Positions 1 to 10,009 of a stretch of DNA of 64,000 bases are shown here, piece after piece. Within the stretch, counting starts at the first letter, position 1; each line of letters starts with the position of its first letter. A model generated the notes under the pieces. It was not told where the DNA came from, did not search any database, and worked only from the letters and a program-made list of their open reading frames with translations. The position numbers and the translations under genes were made by a program. This DNA is from Actinotalea subterranea (lineage in GTDB: Bacteria; Actinomycetota; Actinomycetes; Actinomycetales; Cellulomonadaceae): positions 334,827 to 398,826 of the forward strand of contig NZ_VTTP01000001.1 of NCBI RefSeq assembly GCF_008364845.1. Reading direction: 5' to 3'.

Positions 1-802
1 GGGCGAGGTCCCCGAGGACGGCCTCGTCGAGCCCGTAGGGGTCCTCGGCCGTCGGCTCGCCGAACCGGATGTCGTCGACGACGCGCAGGCCGTGCCCGAG
101 CCGGAGCGCACCGCCCGTGTGCAGCGCGTCCGCGATGGAGTCGACGCCGTCGGCCTCGCCCGCGTGGATCGTCACCGGGAAGCTCGCGCGCCGCAGCGTG
201 CGCAGCGCCCGCTTGTGCTTGCCCGCCGGGAACCCGGCCTCGGGCCCCGCCAGGTCGAAGCCGACGACGCCGCGGTGCCGGTTCGCGAGGGCCAGCTCGG
301 CGACGTCCTCGCTGTGGTGCCTGTCGCGCATCGCCGCGAGCACCTGGCCCACGCGGATCGTCCGACCGGCGAGAGCGGCCTCCGTGACGCCCTCGGCGAT
401 GCCCTCCTGGACGGCGTCGACCACCTGCTGGGGGGTCAGCCCGCCACGCACGTGCAGCTCCGGTGCGTACCGCTGCTCGGCGTACACGACGCCGTCGGCC
501 GCGAGGTCGATGACGGACTCGCGGGCCACACGGCGCAGGTCGTCGGCGGTCTGCAGGACGGCGAGCGTGTGCTCGAACGTGCTGAGGTACTGCTCGAGCG
601 AGCCCGACGAGGCGGCCGTGACGAACCAGCGGCCGAGCGCCTCGGGCTCGTCGGCGGGCAGGGGGTGCGCCGCCCGGCCGGCGAGCTCGATGAGCGTCGC
701 GGGGCGCAGGCCCCCGTCCAGGTGGTCGTGCAGGACGACCTTCGGCAGGGCGGCGATCGCCTCGGGCGTCACGTGCGAGGGCACGGCGGTGCTAGCGGTC
801 AT
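1..802 (-). CDS. add: Adenosine deaminase, C-terminus cut by window edge
   Basis: Converts adenosine or deoxyadenosine to inosine or deoxyinosine in the cytoplasm. The visible 267 residues open MTASTAVPSHVTPEAIAALP and run into the metal-binding motif HDHLDGGLRP near residue 25. Further on are HAGEADG, which holds the catalytic Glu, and RLGHG, both diagnostic of the family. Usual length is about 350-370 residues, so roughly 100 are missing to the left. It is the last visible gene of a nucleoside uptake and salvage cluster read right to left. The ATG at 802 starts just before the family homology. It is separated from the upstream genes by a small unknown ORF and a repeat-rich gap, so it may have its own promoter. 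Confidence 0.95.
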   Translation of the reverse strand, partial: MTASTAVPSHVTPEAIAALPKVVLHDHLDGGLRPATLIELAGRAAHPLPADEPEALGRWFVTAASSGSLEQYLSTFEHTLAVLQTADDLRRVARESVIDLAADGVVYAEQRYAPELHVRGGLTPQQVVDAVQEGIAEGVTEAALAGRTIRVGQVLAAMRDRHHSEDVAELALANRHRGVVGFDLAGPEAGFPAGKHKRALRTLRRASFPVTIHAGEADGVDSIADALHTGGALRLGHGLRVVDDIRFGEPTAEDPYGLDEAVLGDLA

Positions 803-847
803 GGGGACCACGCTAGCGGTGCCGGACCGGGACCTCGGCCGTCCCGC

Positions 848-1069
848 TCACTGCCCCGGGTACTCGTCCACCTCGTCCTCGGGCACGTCGAGCGCCTGCT
901 CGACGACGTCCGGCTCGTCGGCCTCGTCGCGCAGGTCCGGGCGCGGCGCAGCGGGCTGGTGCTCGGGGTCGACGGGGACCGTCGCCCTCTCGGACGACGG
1001 GACCTCGGCGTTCTCGGGCGGCACCAGACCCGCATCGGCCCAGGAGCTGTCACCAGGGATCGTGCTCAT
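848..1069 (-). CDS. Small acidic hypothetical protein, 73 aa
   Basis: I do not recognise a family. The protein begins MSTIPGDSSWADAGLVPPEN and ends in a strongly acidic tail (DVVEQALDVPEDEVDEYPGQ). It has no membrane segment, cysteine or signal peptide. It is probably largely disordered. The ATG at 1069 is preceded by an AGGTGG-like ribosome site; a GTG nine bases upstream (1078) is the alternative start. It lies 45 bp upstream of the adenosine deaminase gene in the same direction and may be co-transcribed with it. Support is the plausible ribosome site and non-random composition only. Confidence 0.55.
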   Translation of the reverse strand: MSTIPGDSSWADAGLVPPENAEVPSSERATVPVDPEHQPAAPRPDLRDEADEPDVVEQALDVPEDEVDEYPGQ

Positions 1070-1206
1070 CGCAGCCACCTCTCGCTCGGGCCCGCCACGA
1101 GGGCGGGCGCACCGGGTCCGTCACCCCCATCGTCGCCCTCCCCCCACCCCACCGCCACCGCACCCCGAGGGACGCGATCCCCAGCCCCCGCCCTCCGCCG
1201 GCGGGC

Positions 1207-1330
1207 CCCCGGGCCTCCGCGCCTCCGGGCCACCGCGCCACCGCGCCACCGGGCCACCGGGCCACCGCGCCCCCCGACCTCCGCACGTCCCGGGCCTCCG
1301 GGCCTCCGGGCCTCCGGGCCTCCGGGCCTC
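1207..1330. repeat. 8-bp tandem repeat array (CGGGCCTC)
   Basis: Five perfect head-to-tail copies of CGGGCCTC occupy 1291-1330. About ten degenerate copies (GGGCCACC, GCGCCACC, GGGCCTCC) extend back to about 1207. The period is 8, so the array would shift frame if coding, consistent with an intergenic minisatellite. It abuts the inverted repeat at 1330. Confidence 0.8.
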
Positions 1331-1397
1331 GAGATCGCACATCTGCACCGAGGTCTTACATGCGCGAGTGCGATCTGGGTGCACATGTGCGATCTCG
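1330..1397. repeat. Imperfect 20-bp inverted repeat with internal third copy
   Basis: CGAGATCGCACATCTGCACC at 1330-1349 pairs with 1378-1397, whose complement differs at one base (ATG instead of ATC in the middle). Between the arms (about 1364-1376) is a third partial unit containing GTGCGATCT in the same orientation as the right arm. The core AGATCGCAC is therefore present three times in under 70 bp. It resembles a REP/BIME-type dispersed element; copy number elsewhere cannot be seen from this window. Confidence 0.7.
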
Positions 1398-1498
1398 GCG
1401 ACCGGGTGGGGGCGTGGGGTGGCGGGCGGGGCGGGCCGGCGGGTGAGGTGGCCGGGGGCCCGGAGGGTCAGGGGGCGGCGGGTCAGGGGGCCAGCGGG

Positions 1499-2518
1499 TC
1501 AGGCGGCCGGCGGGTGCGGGAGCAGGGCCCAGGTGAGGTGCGACCAGCGGCCGAGGGCCGGGACGGGGTCCGAACCTGCGACGAGCACCTCCCGCGCGAC
1601 CTCGTGGGTCGAGCCCGCGCTCGGCTCCCAGAGCGTGAAGCGGTCGGTCTCGCGCCGCGTCTCCGTGCCTCCGTGCCAGGAGCGCCCGACCGCGAGGACC
1701 ACGTGACGCGGGACGGCCGCCGCCCATCCCCCGTCGCTGTCGCCGCCGCTGTACAGCGGGACGGGGACGCCGTGGTCCAGCGCGAGCCCGACCTGGTCGA
1801 GCACACCGTCGAGGTGGCCGCGGTCCGTGTCGTCGAGCACGACGCCGGCGAAGGCCGCGCCGGGGAAGCGGGCCGCGCGCGCCGCCGCCCACGGCGGCGT
1901 ACCGAGGGCCGGGGGCCATGGCAGGCCGACGAGCGCCTGCCGTGTCGTCCGCGCCTTGAGCACCCTCTGGACCGCCTCGGAGCGACGCTCGACCGACGCC
2001 CCGGCCAGGCGCTCGAGCGCCGTGCCCGACGCAGCCGAGAGCTCGGGCGGTGCTGCTGCCGCGAGCGTCGCACCCGTCAGGAGCCATGCGGCGAGCGCCG
2101 GGTCGCCGAGAGCGGCGACGACGGCCAGCACGGCGGACCCGCACGTCGTCCCGTCGACCTGCCGCGCCGCACGGCCCAGGGCGCTCACCGGGTCATGGAG
2201 GCCGGCGGCCAGGGTCGGGCGGTCCGCGCACAGGCCGGCGATCTCCTCGACGGCTGCGACGGTGCCGTGCGCGGCGAGCGTGCGCACGAGGACGTCACGC
2301 ACGGGTGCCCCCGCGTGCCCCGCATCGACGACCAGGGCGTCGTACCGCGCGCGGTCCCGGCCGTCGAGGCGCGCCCGGCGGGCCCGCGCCACGCCGTCAC
2401 GCACGTCGCCCGCGCCGTCGGGCCTCGTCCACGGCGCGAGACCACCGCCCGGCCACGGCGCCACGCTCCCGGGCCAGAGGCCCGCGCGGTGCAGCAGCGT
2501 CGTCAGCTGGACGCCCAT
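1499..2518 (-). CDS. Unknown protein, possible papain/C39-like cysteine peptidase fold, 339 aa
   Basis: I do not recognise a named family. The start ATG (2518) is fixed by a perfect AGGAGG five bases upstream. The sequence shows Q-V-D-G-T-T-C-G with Gln at about residue 120 and Cys at about 126 (Q-x5-C), then PRHVVLAV with His at about 272, then LWEPSAG shortly after. This order and spacing match the oxyanion Gln, nucleophile Cys and catalytic His of papain-like and C39-type folds, and the WEPS(A)G stretch resembles the segment following the His strand in C39 proteins. That is inference. There is no signal peptide or membrane helix. It lies 115 bp downstream of deoA on the same strand, at the end of the nucleoside operon. 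Function is unknown. Confidence 0.75.
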   Translation of the reverse strand: MGVQLTTLLHRAGLWPGSVAPWPGGGLAPWTRPDGAGDVRDGVARARRARLDGRDRARYDALVVDAGHAGAPVRDVLVRTLAAHGTVAAVEEIAGLCADRPTLAAGLHDPVSALGRAARQVDGTTCGSAVLAVVAALGDPALAAWLLTGATLAAAAPPELSAASGTALERLAGASVERRSEAVQRVLKARTTRQALVGLPWPPALGTPPWAAARAARFPGAAFAGVVLDDTDRGHLDGVLDQVGLALDHGVPVPLYSGGDSDGGWAAAVPRHVVLAVGRSWHGGTETRRETDRFTLWEPSAGSTHEVAREVLVAGSDPVPALGRWSHLTWALLPHPPAA

Positions 2519-2633
2519 CCGAGCCTCCTCGTCGCGAACCCGGAGCCGCACTGCCACGCCGTGCCCCGCCGTGCACCGCCCGGACCGTCCGAGCCGGTGG
2601 CGCACGGCCGCCGGCTCGGACGCCCGGAGGGTC

Positions 2634-3947
2634 TCAGCCCGCCGTGATGCGCTCGATGACGATCGGACGCTCCGTGGGACGCGAGCCCTCGGGGGCGATC
2701 GTGACGGCCGACGCGAGCGCCTCACGGGCCCGCTCGAACCGCTCGGGCGTGTCCGTGTGCAGCGTCATGAGCGGCTCACCCGCACGCACCAGGGCGCCCG
2801 GCTTCGCGTGCAGCTCGACGCCGGCGCCAGCCTGGACGACGTCCTCCTTGCGCGCGCGACCGGCCCCGAGCCGCCACGCCGCGACGCCGACGGCGAGGGC
2901 GTCGAGCTCGACGAGCACGCCGTCCGCGGGCGCGAGCACCTGCTCGGTCTCGCGTGCCACGGGCAGCGTCGCGTCCGGGTCACCACCCTGGGCGGAGATC
3001 ATCCGGCGCCACACGTCCATCGCGCGTCCGTCGGCGAGGGCGTCGGCCGGGTCCACGTCGGTGCGGCCCGCGGCGGCGAGCATCTCGCGCGCCAGCGCGA
3101 CCGTGAGCTCGACGACGTCGGACGGGCCCCCGCCCGCGAGCACCTCGACGGACTCCCTGACCTCGAGGGCGTTGCCGGCCGTCAGGCCCAGCGGCGTCGA
3201 CATGTCCGTCAGGAGCGCGACCGTGCGGACGCCGGCGTCGGTGCCGAGGGCGACCATGGTGCGCGCGAGCTCCGCGGCCCGGTCGACGTCCTTCATGAAC
3301 GCGCCGCTGCCGACCTTGACGTCCAGCACCAGCGCACCGGTGCCCTCGGCGATCTTCTTGCTCATGATCGAGCTCGCGATGAGCGGGATGGCCTCGACAG
3401 TGCCCGTCACGTCCCGGAGGGCGTACAGCTTGCGGTCGGCCGGCGCGAGACCCGAGCCGGCCTGGCAGATGACGGCGCCGACCTCCTCGAGCTGGCGCAT
3501 CATCTCCTCGTTGGTCAGCGCCGCGCGCCAGCCGGGGATCGCCTCGAGCTTGTCGAGCGTCCCGCCCGTGTGGCCCAGCCCGCGGCCCGAGAGCTGCGGG
3601 ACCGCGACGCCGCACGCCGCGACGAGCGGGGCGAGCGGCAGGGTGATCTTGTCGCCCACGCCGCCCGTCGAGTGCTTGTCCGCCGTCGGGCGCGAGAGCC
3701 CCGAGAAGTCCATGCGCTCGCCCGAGGCGATCATCGCCGCCGTCCACCGCGCGATCTCGGCGCGGTCCATGCCGTTGAGCAGGATCGCCATGGCCAGCGC
3801 GGACATCTGCTCGTCCGCGACGACGCCGCGCGTGTACGCGTCGATGACCCAGTCGATCTGCCCGTCGCTCAGCCGCTCGCGGTCACGCTTCGCGCGGATG
3901 ACGTCGACGGCGTCGAAGCGCTCGTGCTCGGTGGTGCTGGTGCTCAT
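2634..3947 (-). CDS. deoA: Thymidine phosphorylase
   Basis: Cleaves thymidine or deoxyuridine with phosphate to the base and deoxyribose-1-phosphate. The 437-residue length is normal. The pyrimidine nucleoside phosphorylase signature SGRGLGHTGGTLDKLEAIPG is present, preceded by the phosphate-binding DKHSTGGVGDK, with SSIMSKKIAEGTGALVLDVK later. The C-terminal domain carries the usual ELHAKPGALVRAGEPL segment. The gene starts 10 bp after the end of cdd, so the two are almost certainly co-transcribed. Together they turn cytidine-type nucleosides into uracil or thymine and sugar phosphates. Confidence 0.97.
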   Translation of the reverse strand: MSTSTTEHERFDAVDVIRAKRDRERLSDGQIDWVIDAYTRGVVADEQMSALAMAILLNGMDRAEIARWTAAMIASGERMDFSGLSRPTADKHSTGGVGDKITLPLAPLVAACGVAVPQLSGRGLGHTGGTLDKLEAIPGWRAALTNEEMMRQLEEVGAVICQAGSGLAPADRKLYALRDVTGTVEAIPLIASSIMSKKIAEGTGALVLDVKVGSGAFMKDVDRAAELARTMVALGTDAGVRTVALLTDMSTPLGLTAGNALEVRESVEVLAGGGPSDVVELTVALAREMLAAAGRTDVDPADALADGRAMDVWRRMISAQGGDPDATLPVARETEQVLAPADGVLVELDALAVGVAAWRLGAGRARKEDVVQAGAGVELHAKPGALVRAGEPLMTLHTDTPERFERAREALASAVTIAPEGSRPTERPIVIERITAG

Positions 3948-3957
3948 GGGATGCCCT

Positions 3958-4374
3958 TCAGGCTCGTTCGATCAGGTCGTCGGGACCGAAGGCGTCGGGC
4001 AGCACCTCGGTCATCGGCTTGATGCCGCTCACGGTGTCGACCAGCAGGCGCGCGCCGCCGGCCTCCCACAGGAGCTGACGGCACCGCCCGCACGGCATGA
4101 GGGCGTTCCCGTGGCCGTCGACGCACGCGAACGCGACGAGGCGGCCGCCGCCCGAGGTGTGCAGGGCGCCGACGAGCGTGCACTCGGCGCACAGGCCCAC
4201 CCCGTACGAGGCGTTCTCGACGTTGCAGCCGACGACGATGCGGCCGTCGTCGACGAGGGCGGCCGCCCCGACGGGGAACTTCGAGTACGGGGCGTACGCC
4301 GTCGTCATGACCTCACGGGCGGCGGCCCGCAGGGCGTCCCAGTCGATCTCGTCCGGGGTGGGTGCTGCGGTCAT
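3958..4374 (-). CDS. cdd: Cytidine deaminase
   Basis: Deaminates cytidine and deoxycytidine to uridine and deoxyuridine. It is a small 138-residue tetrameric-type enzyme. Zinc-site elements are all present: NVENASYGVGLCAEC supplies the catalytic Glu region and first Cys, and PCGRCRQ the other Cys pair. YAPYSKFPVGAA is the usual substrate-pocket motif. The ATG at 4374 begins MTAAPTPDEIDWDALR; an in-frame start at 4419 would overlap the permease gene and adds unrelated residues. It lies 7 bp downstream of the second permease gene and 10 bp upstream of deoA. Confidence 0.96.
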   Translation of the reverse strand: MTAAPTPDEIDWDALRAAAREVMTTAYAPYSKFPVGAAALVDDGRIVVGCNVENASYGVGLCAECTLVGALHTSGGGRLVAFACVDGHGNALMPCGRCRQLLWEAGGARLLVDTVSGIKPMTEVLPDAFGPDDLIERA

Positions 4375-4381
4375 GTCGTCC

Positions 4382-5677
4382 TCACTTGACGTAGGGGATG
4401 CCCTCGGCCGCGGGGGCACGGACGCGCCCGACGAGACCGGCGACGGCGAAGATCGTCGCGAGGTAGGGCAGCATCGCCAGGAACTGGCTCGGGACCGGGG
4501 AGCCGAGGTTGTTGAGGACCTGGCGCAGGGCGTCCGCGAAGCCGAACAGGAGCGACGCGGCGAGCGCGCCCTTGGGGCTCCACCGGCCCAGGATCATCGC
4601 GGCGAGCGCGATGTAGCCCTTGCCCGACGTGAGCTCCTTCGTGAACGCGAGACCGGCGGCGACGAGCGCCGCGCCACCGAGGCCCGCGACGGCACCGCCG
4701 AGGACCGTGTTGCGCACGCGCGTCCGGTTGACGTTGATGCCGACCGTGTCCGCCGCCTTGGGGTGCTCGCCGACGGAACGCATGCGCAGGCCCCACCGGC
4801 TGCGGAAGACCATGACCTGGAGCACCGCGACCGCCACGTACATGAGGTAGATGACGATCGAGTGGTTGAAGAGCACCGGCCCGATGACGGGGATCGACGA
4901 CAGCACCGGGATGGGCAGCGTCGGGAGCCGCGGCGGGTTGTTGAGCGCCTGCGGGTTCTGGGTGAGCACCGTCGAGAACAGGTAGTTCGTGATGCCGATG
5001 ACCAGGACGTTGAGCACGACGCCCACGATGATCTGGTCGATCCGGTACTTGACCGCGAACGTCACGAGCACCCAGCCGACGAGCGCACCCGCGAGGGGCG
5101 CGGCGACGAGCCCGAGGTACGGGTTGCCGGTCTGGCTGCCCACGACGACGGCGAGGAACGCCCCGCCGAGGAGCTGCCCCTCGATGGCGATGTTGATGAT
5201 GCCCGAGCGCTCGCACAGCAGGCCGGCCATCGCGCCGAAGACGAGCGGCACGGCGAGGACGAGTGCGCTCGTGAGCAGCACCGTCACGGGCATCGCGTTG
5301 CTGTTGCCGGCCATGACCCACACGAGGAACGCGAGGAGCACGACGCCGCCGAACACCATCGGCAGCCACGCCGGGACCTTGACCCGCTGCGCGGTCATCC
5401 ACGTCGCCCAGGCGGCCAGCGCCACGGCGACGACGGACAGCAGGAGGGCCGTGAGCTGCGACGGCACCGCGAACGGCGCGATCTCGGTGAAGTCCCCGCG
5501 GCTCGACACCATGAACCGGGTGGTGTCGTCGCCGGGCGTCATCAGGGCGAAGACCACGAGCGAGATGAGCGAGACGACGCCGTAGATGACGGGCGTGCGC
5601 CACGCGATGCGGGCCTGCACGGCGCCGGCGGTCTGCACCTGCGGCGTGGCGGGCGGGGTGCTGGTCAGAGCGCTCAC
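4382..5677 (-). CDS. Nucleoside ABC transporter permease (second subunit), 431 aa
   Basis: Inner-membrane permease of a BmpA/NupABC-type nucleoside importer (BPD_transp_2 family). About ten hydrophobic helices are visible, with family landmarks ERSGIINIAIEGQLLGGAF and a late GKGYIALAAMILGRWSPKGA segment. The GTG at 5677 overlaps the stop of the preceding permease gene by GTGA and gives [21 protein letters not shown] much longer in-frame extension to 6679 is only a shadow of the upstream permease gene. The N-terminal cytoplasmic tail plus an additional helix make it longer than the minimal subunit. Confidence 0.93.
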   Translation of the reverse strand: MSALTSTPPATPQVQTAGAVQARIAWRTPVIYGVVSLISLVVFALMTPGDDTTRFMVSSRGDFTEIAPFAVPSQLTALLLSVVAVALAAWATWMTAQRVKVPAWLPMVFGGVVLLAFLVWVMAGNSNAMPVTVLLTSALVLAVPLVFGAMAGLLCERSGIINIAIEGQLLGGAFLAVVVGSQTGNPYLGLVAAPLAGALVGWVLVTFAVKYRIDQIIVGVVLNVLVIGITNYLFSTVLTQNPQALNNPPRLPTLPIPVLSSIPVIGPVLFNHSIVIYLMYVAVAVLQVMVFRSRWGLRMRSVGEHPKAADTVGINVNRTRVRNTVLGGAVAGLGGAALVAAGLAFTKELTSGKGYIALAAMILGRWSPKGALAASLLFGFADALRQVLNNLGSPVPSQFLAMLPYLATIFAVAGLVGRVRAPAAEGIPYVK

Positions 5678-6902
5678 GCGACAGCCTCCTTGGTCGAGCG
5701 GCCGAGGCGGCGGCCGATCCAGTGGATCGGCGAGAGTGCCCGGACGAGCGGCGGAGCCGCGATGAGCAGGACGATGGACGCCTGGATGACCAGGACGATG
5801 TCGATCGGGGTGGCGGCGGACGTCTGCATGAGCGGGGAGCCCGCACGCAGCGCGCCGAAGAGCAGCGCCGCGAGCACCGTGCCGAGGGGCTTGGACCGGC
5901 CGAGGAGCGCGACGGTGATCGCGTCGAAGCCGATCGAGCCGGCGCTCCCGGCCTGGAGGGTCTTGTCCGTGCCGAGGATCTGCGCGGCGCCGCCCATGCC
6001 GGCGAGCGCACCGGCCGTGAGCATGACCGCGACGAACACGAGGTTGACCCGGATGCCGGCCGTGCGCGCGGCGCGCTGGTTGGCGCCGACGGCACGGAAC
6101 TGGAAGCCCAGCACGGACCGTTCCATGAGCCACCAGACGCCCACGGCCGCGAGGAGCGCGACGACGAAGCCCCAGTGCAGCCGGAAGCTGTCCCCGAGCA
6201 TGCGCGGGAACCACGCGGTGTCCGCGACCTTCGGCGAGATCGGCCGCGTGCCGCCCTGGGCGAGCAGCGTCGTCGTCAGCAGGTACGAGACGAGGTACAG
6301 GGCGATCGAGTTGAGCATGATCGTCACGATGACCTCGTTGGCGCCGGTGCGGGCCTTGAGGAGGCCCGCGATGCCGGCCCACAGCGCGCCGACCACCATC
6401 GCCGCGAGGCACGCGAGGACGACGTGCACGACGACGGGCAGGTCGAACGTGATGCCGACGTACGTCGCCGCAGCCGCGCCCATGAGCACCTGGCCCTGGG
6501 CACCGATGTTGAACAGGCCCGAGCGGAAGCCGACCGCGAGGCCGAGCCCCGTGAAGATCAGCGGGACCGACGCGACCATGGTCTCGGTGATCGGCCGGAT
6601 CTGGCGGACCCCCTCGGCCTGGTAGTCGAACACCGCGCCGCGGAACAGGGCGGAGTACGCCGAGTAGATCGCGTCCCACGCGGCGCCGAAGAAGTCGCTC
6701 GGCCGGGCGAAGAGGTACGCGGCCGACTCCTGGACCTCGGTGTTCGCCGCGGCGATGAGCACGGAGGACGCCACGAGCGCCGTGACGATCGCGAGGATGA
6801 TCACGAGCCAGGAGGAGTCGAGCACCTCCTGCAGCAGGTTGCGCTCACGGGTCTGGCCCGCGGGCGGCTGCGCGGAGGGCGCAACCAGGGTGTCGGTGGT
6901 CG

Positions 6903-6906
<4 letters not shown>
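5674..6906 (-). CDS. Nucleoside ABC transporter permease (first subunit), 410 aa
   Basis: Paired permease of the nucleoside importer. Landmarks include [18 protein letters not shown] and [20 protein letters not shown], typical of YufP/NupB-like subunits. There are about ten predicted membrane segments after a 25-residue polar N-terminus, with the first helix [20 protein letters not shown]. Its start overlaps the end of the ATPase gene by ATGA and its end overlaps the second permease by GTGA, so translation of the three subunits is coupled. Confidence 0.94.
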
Positions 6907-8486
<1,580 letters not shown>

Positions 8487-8533
8487 GGCTTCCTCGCCCC
8501 TTACTTCGTTCTCGTCACGACAGTAGAGATGTT

Positions 8534-8555
8534 CCACCACTCGGACGAGTGGTGG
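8534..8555. promoter_or_regulatory. Perfect 22-bp palindrome upstream of the ATPase gene
   Basis: CCACCACTCG and its exact complement CGAGTGGTGG are separated by two bases. It lies 48-69 bp upstream of the ATPase start. The near-zero spacer suits a dimeric repressor operator better than an RNA terminator, but an RNA hairpin with a four-base loop is also possible. Confidence 0.45.
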
Positions 8556-8599
8556 GCCGACGAACGGCCCACGTCGGGCCGTCCTGGGCATGGCAGGCC

Positions 8600-8632
8600 G
8601 GTGGCCCGGGGCGTCAGGCGCCCCGGGCCACC
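8600..8632 (-). terminator. GC-rich hairpin after bmpA (partial terminator or mRNA stabiliser)
   Basis: A perfect 14-bp stem (GGTGGCCCGGGGCG at 8600-8613 with 8619-8632) and 5-base loop begin 27 bp after the bmpA stop. There is no long U tract. A hairpin here would let the binding-protein mRNA exceed that of the ATPase and permeases. Confidence 0.6.
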
Positions 8633-8658
8633 GGGTCGTTCACGTGGGACCGGACCGA

Positions 8659-9792
8659 CTACTCGGTCGGCGTGGCGGAGACGGACTCCACCACGAGGTC
8701 ACCGGCGATGATCTGCTCGCGCAGGTCGTCGACGGCCGTGACGAGCGCCGGGTCGACAGTGCTCTCGAAGTCGTGGAGCGGCGCGATGTCCACGCCACCG
8801 TTCTCGAGGGTACCGACGTACGGCGCGGCGTCGAAGCCGCCGTCAGCAGCGGTCGCGATCGTGTCGAAGACGGCCGTGCCGATCTGCTTGATGATCGAGG
8901 TCAGGATGAGCTGCTTGGTGTCCGCGTTCGACGCCTGCATGTAGCCGTCCGAGTCGACCCAGATCACGGAGACGCCCTCGGTCTGCGACGCGGCGTTGAG
9001 CGAGCCGGCGCCGACGGGACCGGCGACGGGCAGGATCACGTCAGCACCCGAGGCGATGAACGTCTCGGTCGTGGCGCGGCCGGCCTCGGTGTCGGAGAAG
9101 TTCCCGATCATCGAGCCGTTCTGCGCCTCCTTGTCCCAGCCCAGGACCTCGACCGTGGTGCCGCTGTCCTCGTTGTACTTCATGACGCCGTCGTAGAAGC
9201 CGTCCATGAAGATCGTGACCGAGGGGAAGGGCATGCCGCCGTACGTGGCGACCTTGGGCTCCTCGGCGTCGGTCGCGACGGCGTGGCCGGCGGCCAGGTA
9301 GCCGGCGAGGAACGCGGCCTCCTGCGTGTTGAAGAGCAGGGGCTTGGCGTTGTCGTACGTCACCGGGTTGAAGTCGGCGTCGCTGAACGCGCTGTCGACG
9401 AGCGCGAAGTCGATGTCCGGGTTCGCCTGGGCGGCCATCTCGATGGCGTCCTCGAGGGCGAAGCCGACACCGATGATGAGGTTGCAGCCCTCCTGGACCA
9501 TCGAGTCGACGTTGGTCTCGTACTGGCCCGGGTCGGACGACTCGGCCGTGCGGACCTGGATGCCGAGCTCGGACTCGGCGCGCTCGAGGCCCTCGAAGCC
9601 CGACTGGTTGAACGAGGCGTCGTCGAAGCCACCCTCGTCGGACACCATGCACGCGGTGTAGTCGACGGTCTCCCCCGCCGTCTCCTCGGCACCGGGCTCG
9701 GTGGTCTCCTCGTCCTCCGGGGCAGCCGCACAGGCGGCAAGTGCCAGGGCGGTCGCGGTGGCCAGCACCGCTGCTCGCGTCAACTTCTTCAC
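8659..9792 (-). CDS. Nucleoside-binding lipoprotein (BmpA/PnrA family)
   Basis: Extracytoplasmic solute-binding lipoprotein of the nucleoside ABC importer, 377 aa. The N-terminus MKKLTRAAVLATATALALAAC is a lipoprotein signal with lipobox L-A-A-C, followed by an acidic Glu/Thr linker. Family features are visible: ACMVSDEGGFDDASFNQSGF near the ligand site, and TYGGMPFPSVTIFMDGFYDG. The start is GTG at 9792 with AGGAG upstream. It is first in the operon and is followed by the hairpin at 8600-8632. Downstream deaminase and phosphorylase genes support a nucleoside ligand. Confidence 0.94.
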   Translation of the reverse strand: MKKLTRAAVLATATALALAACAAAPEDEETTEPGAEETAGETVDYTACMVSDEGGFDDASFNQSGFEGLERAESELGIQVRTAESSDPGQYETNVDSMVQEGCNLIIGVGFALEDAIEMAAQANPDIDFALVDSAFSDADFNPVTYDNAKPLLFNTQEAAFLAGYLAAGHAVATDAEEPKVATYGGMPFPSVTIFMDGFYDGVMKYNEDSGTTVEVLGWDKEAQNGSMIGNFSDTEAGRATTETFIASGADVILPVAGPVGAGSLNAASQTEGVSVIWVDSDGYMQASNADTKQLILTSIIKQIGTAVFDTIATAADGGFDAAPYVGTLENGGVDIAPLHDFESTVDPALVTAVDDLREQIIAGDLVVESVSATPTE

Positions 9793-9909
9793 GTCGTCAC
9801 TCCTGTTGTTGTTCGTTCGACGCCGGGCCGCCCAGGCACCACGCGAGGGCTCCGCGTGGCGTCGTCGCCTCGGGGATGAGCTCGCACCTGGTCGGCTGCT
9901 GTGACTCGA

Positions 9910-9915
9910 ACAGTA
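9910..9915 (-). promoter_or_regulatory. Possible -10 element for the bmpA operon
   Basis: TACTGT on the minus strand fits the TANNNT actinobacterial -10 pattern about 118 bp upstream of the bmpA start. No convincing -35 is seen. The remaining 9793-10009 gap shows nothing else supportable. Confidence 0.25.
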
Positions 9916-10009
9916 GCCGTGCGCAGATCACGGCTGTGTTACCGGCGGGTAGGTCGCACGGGTTGTTACCCAACCGGAATGTTGCGCCCGCCACACCGGA
10001 CCGCCCCCG

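Larger units (their letters stand above)
1070..1498. other. 429-bp gene-free gap dominated by repeats
   Basis: No credible gene is seen. Overlapping arginine/proline/glycine-rich reading frames on both strands are products of the 8-bp repeat. The gap holds the tandem array (1207-1330), the dispersed-type inverted repeat (1330-1397), and a G-rich stretch at about 1411-1510 in which GGGTCAGG recurs three times up to the stop codon of the next gene. It separates the adenosine deaminase end of the cluster from the papain-like gene, so it probably holds a terminator and/or a promoter, but no clear -10/-35 pair is visible. Confidence 0.6.

Noticed and set aside
1207-1330. CRISPR array
   Set aside because: The units are 8 bp, contiguous and without spacers, and there are no cas genes in the window.
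92-2647. An 851-residue plus-strand open frame across add, the repeat gap and the papain-like gene
   Set aside because: It is antisense to supported minus-strand genes, Arg/Gly/Ala-rich without motifs, and expected from GC bias at codon position three.
4382-6679. A single 765-residue fused permease
   Set aside because: The extension upstream of 5677 is out of frame with the true first permease, which has its own motifs and couples through GTGA.
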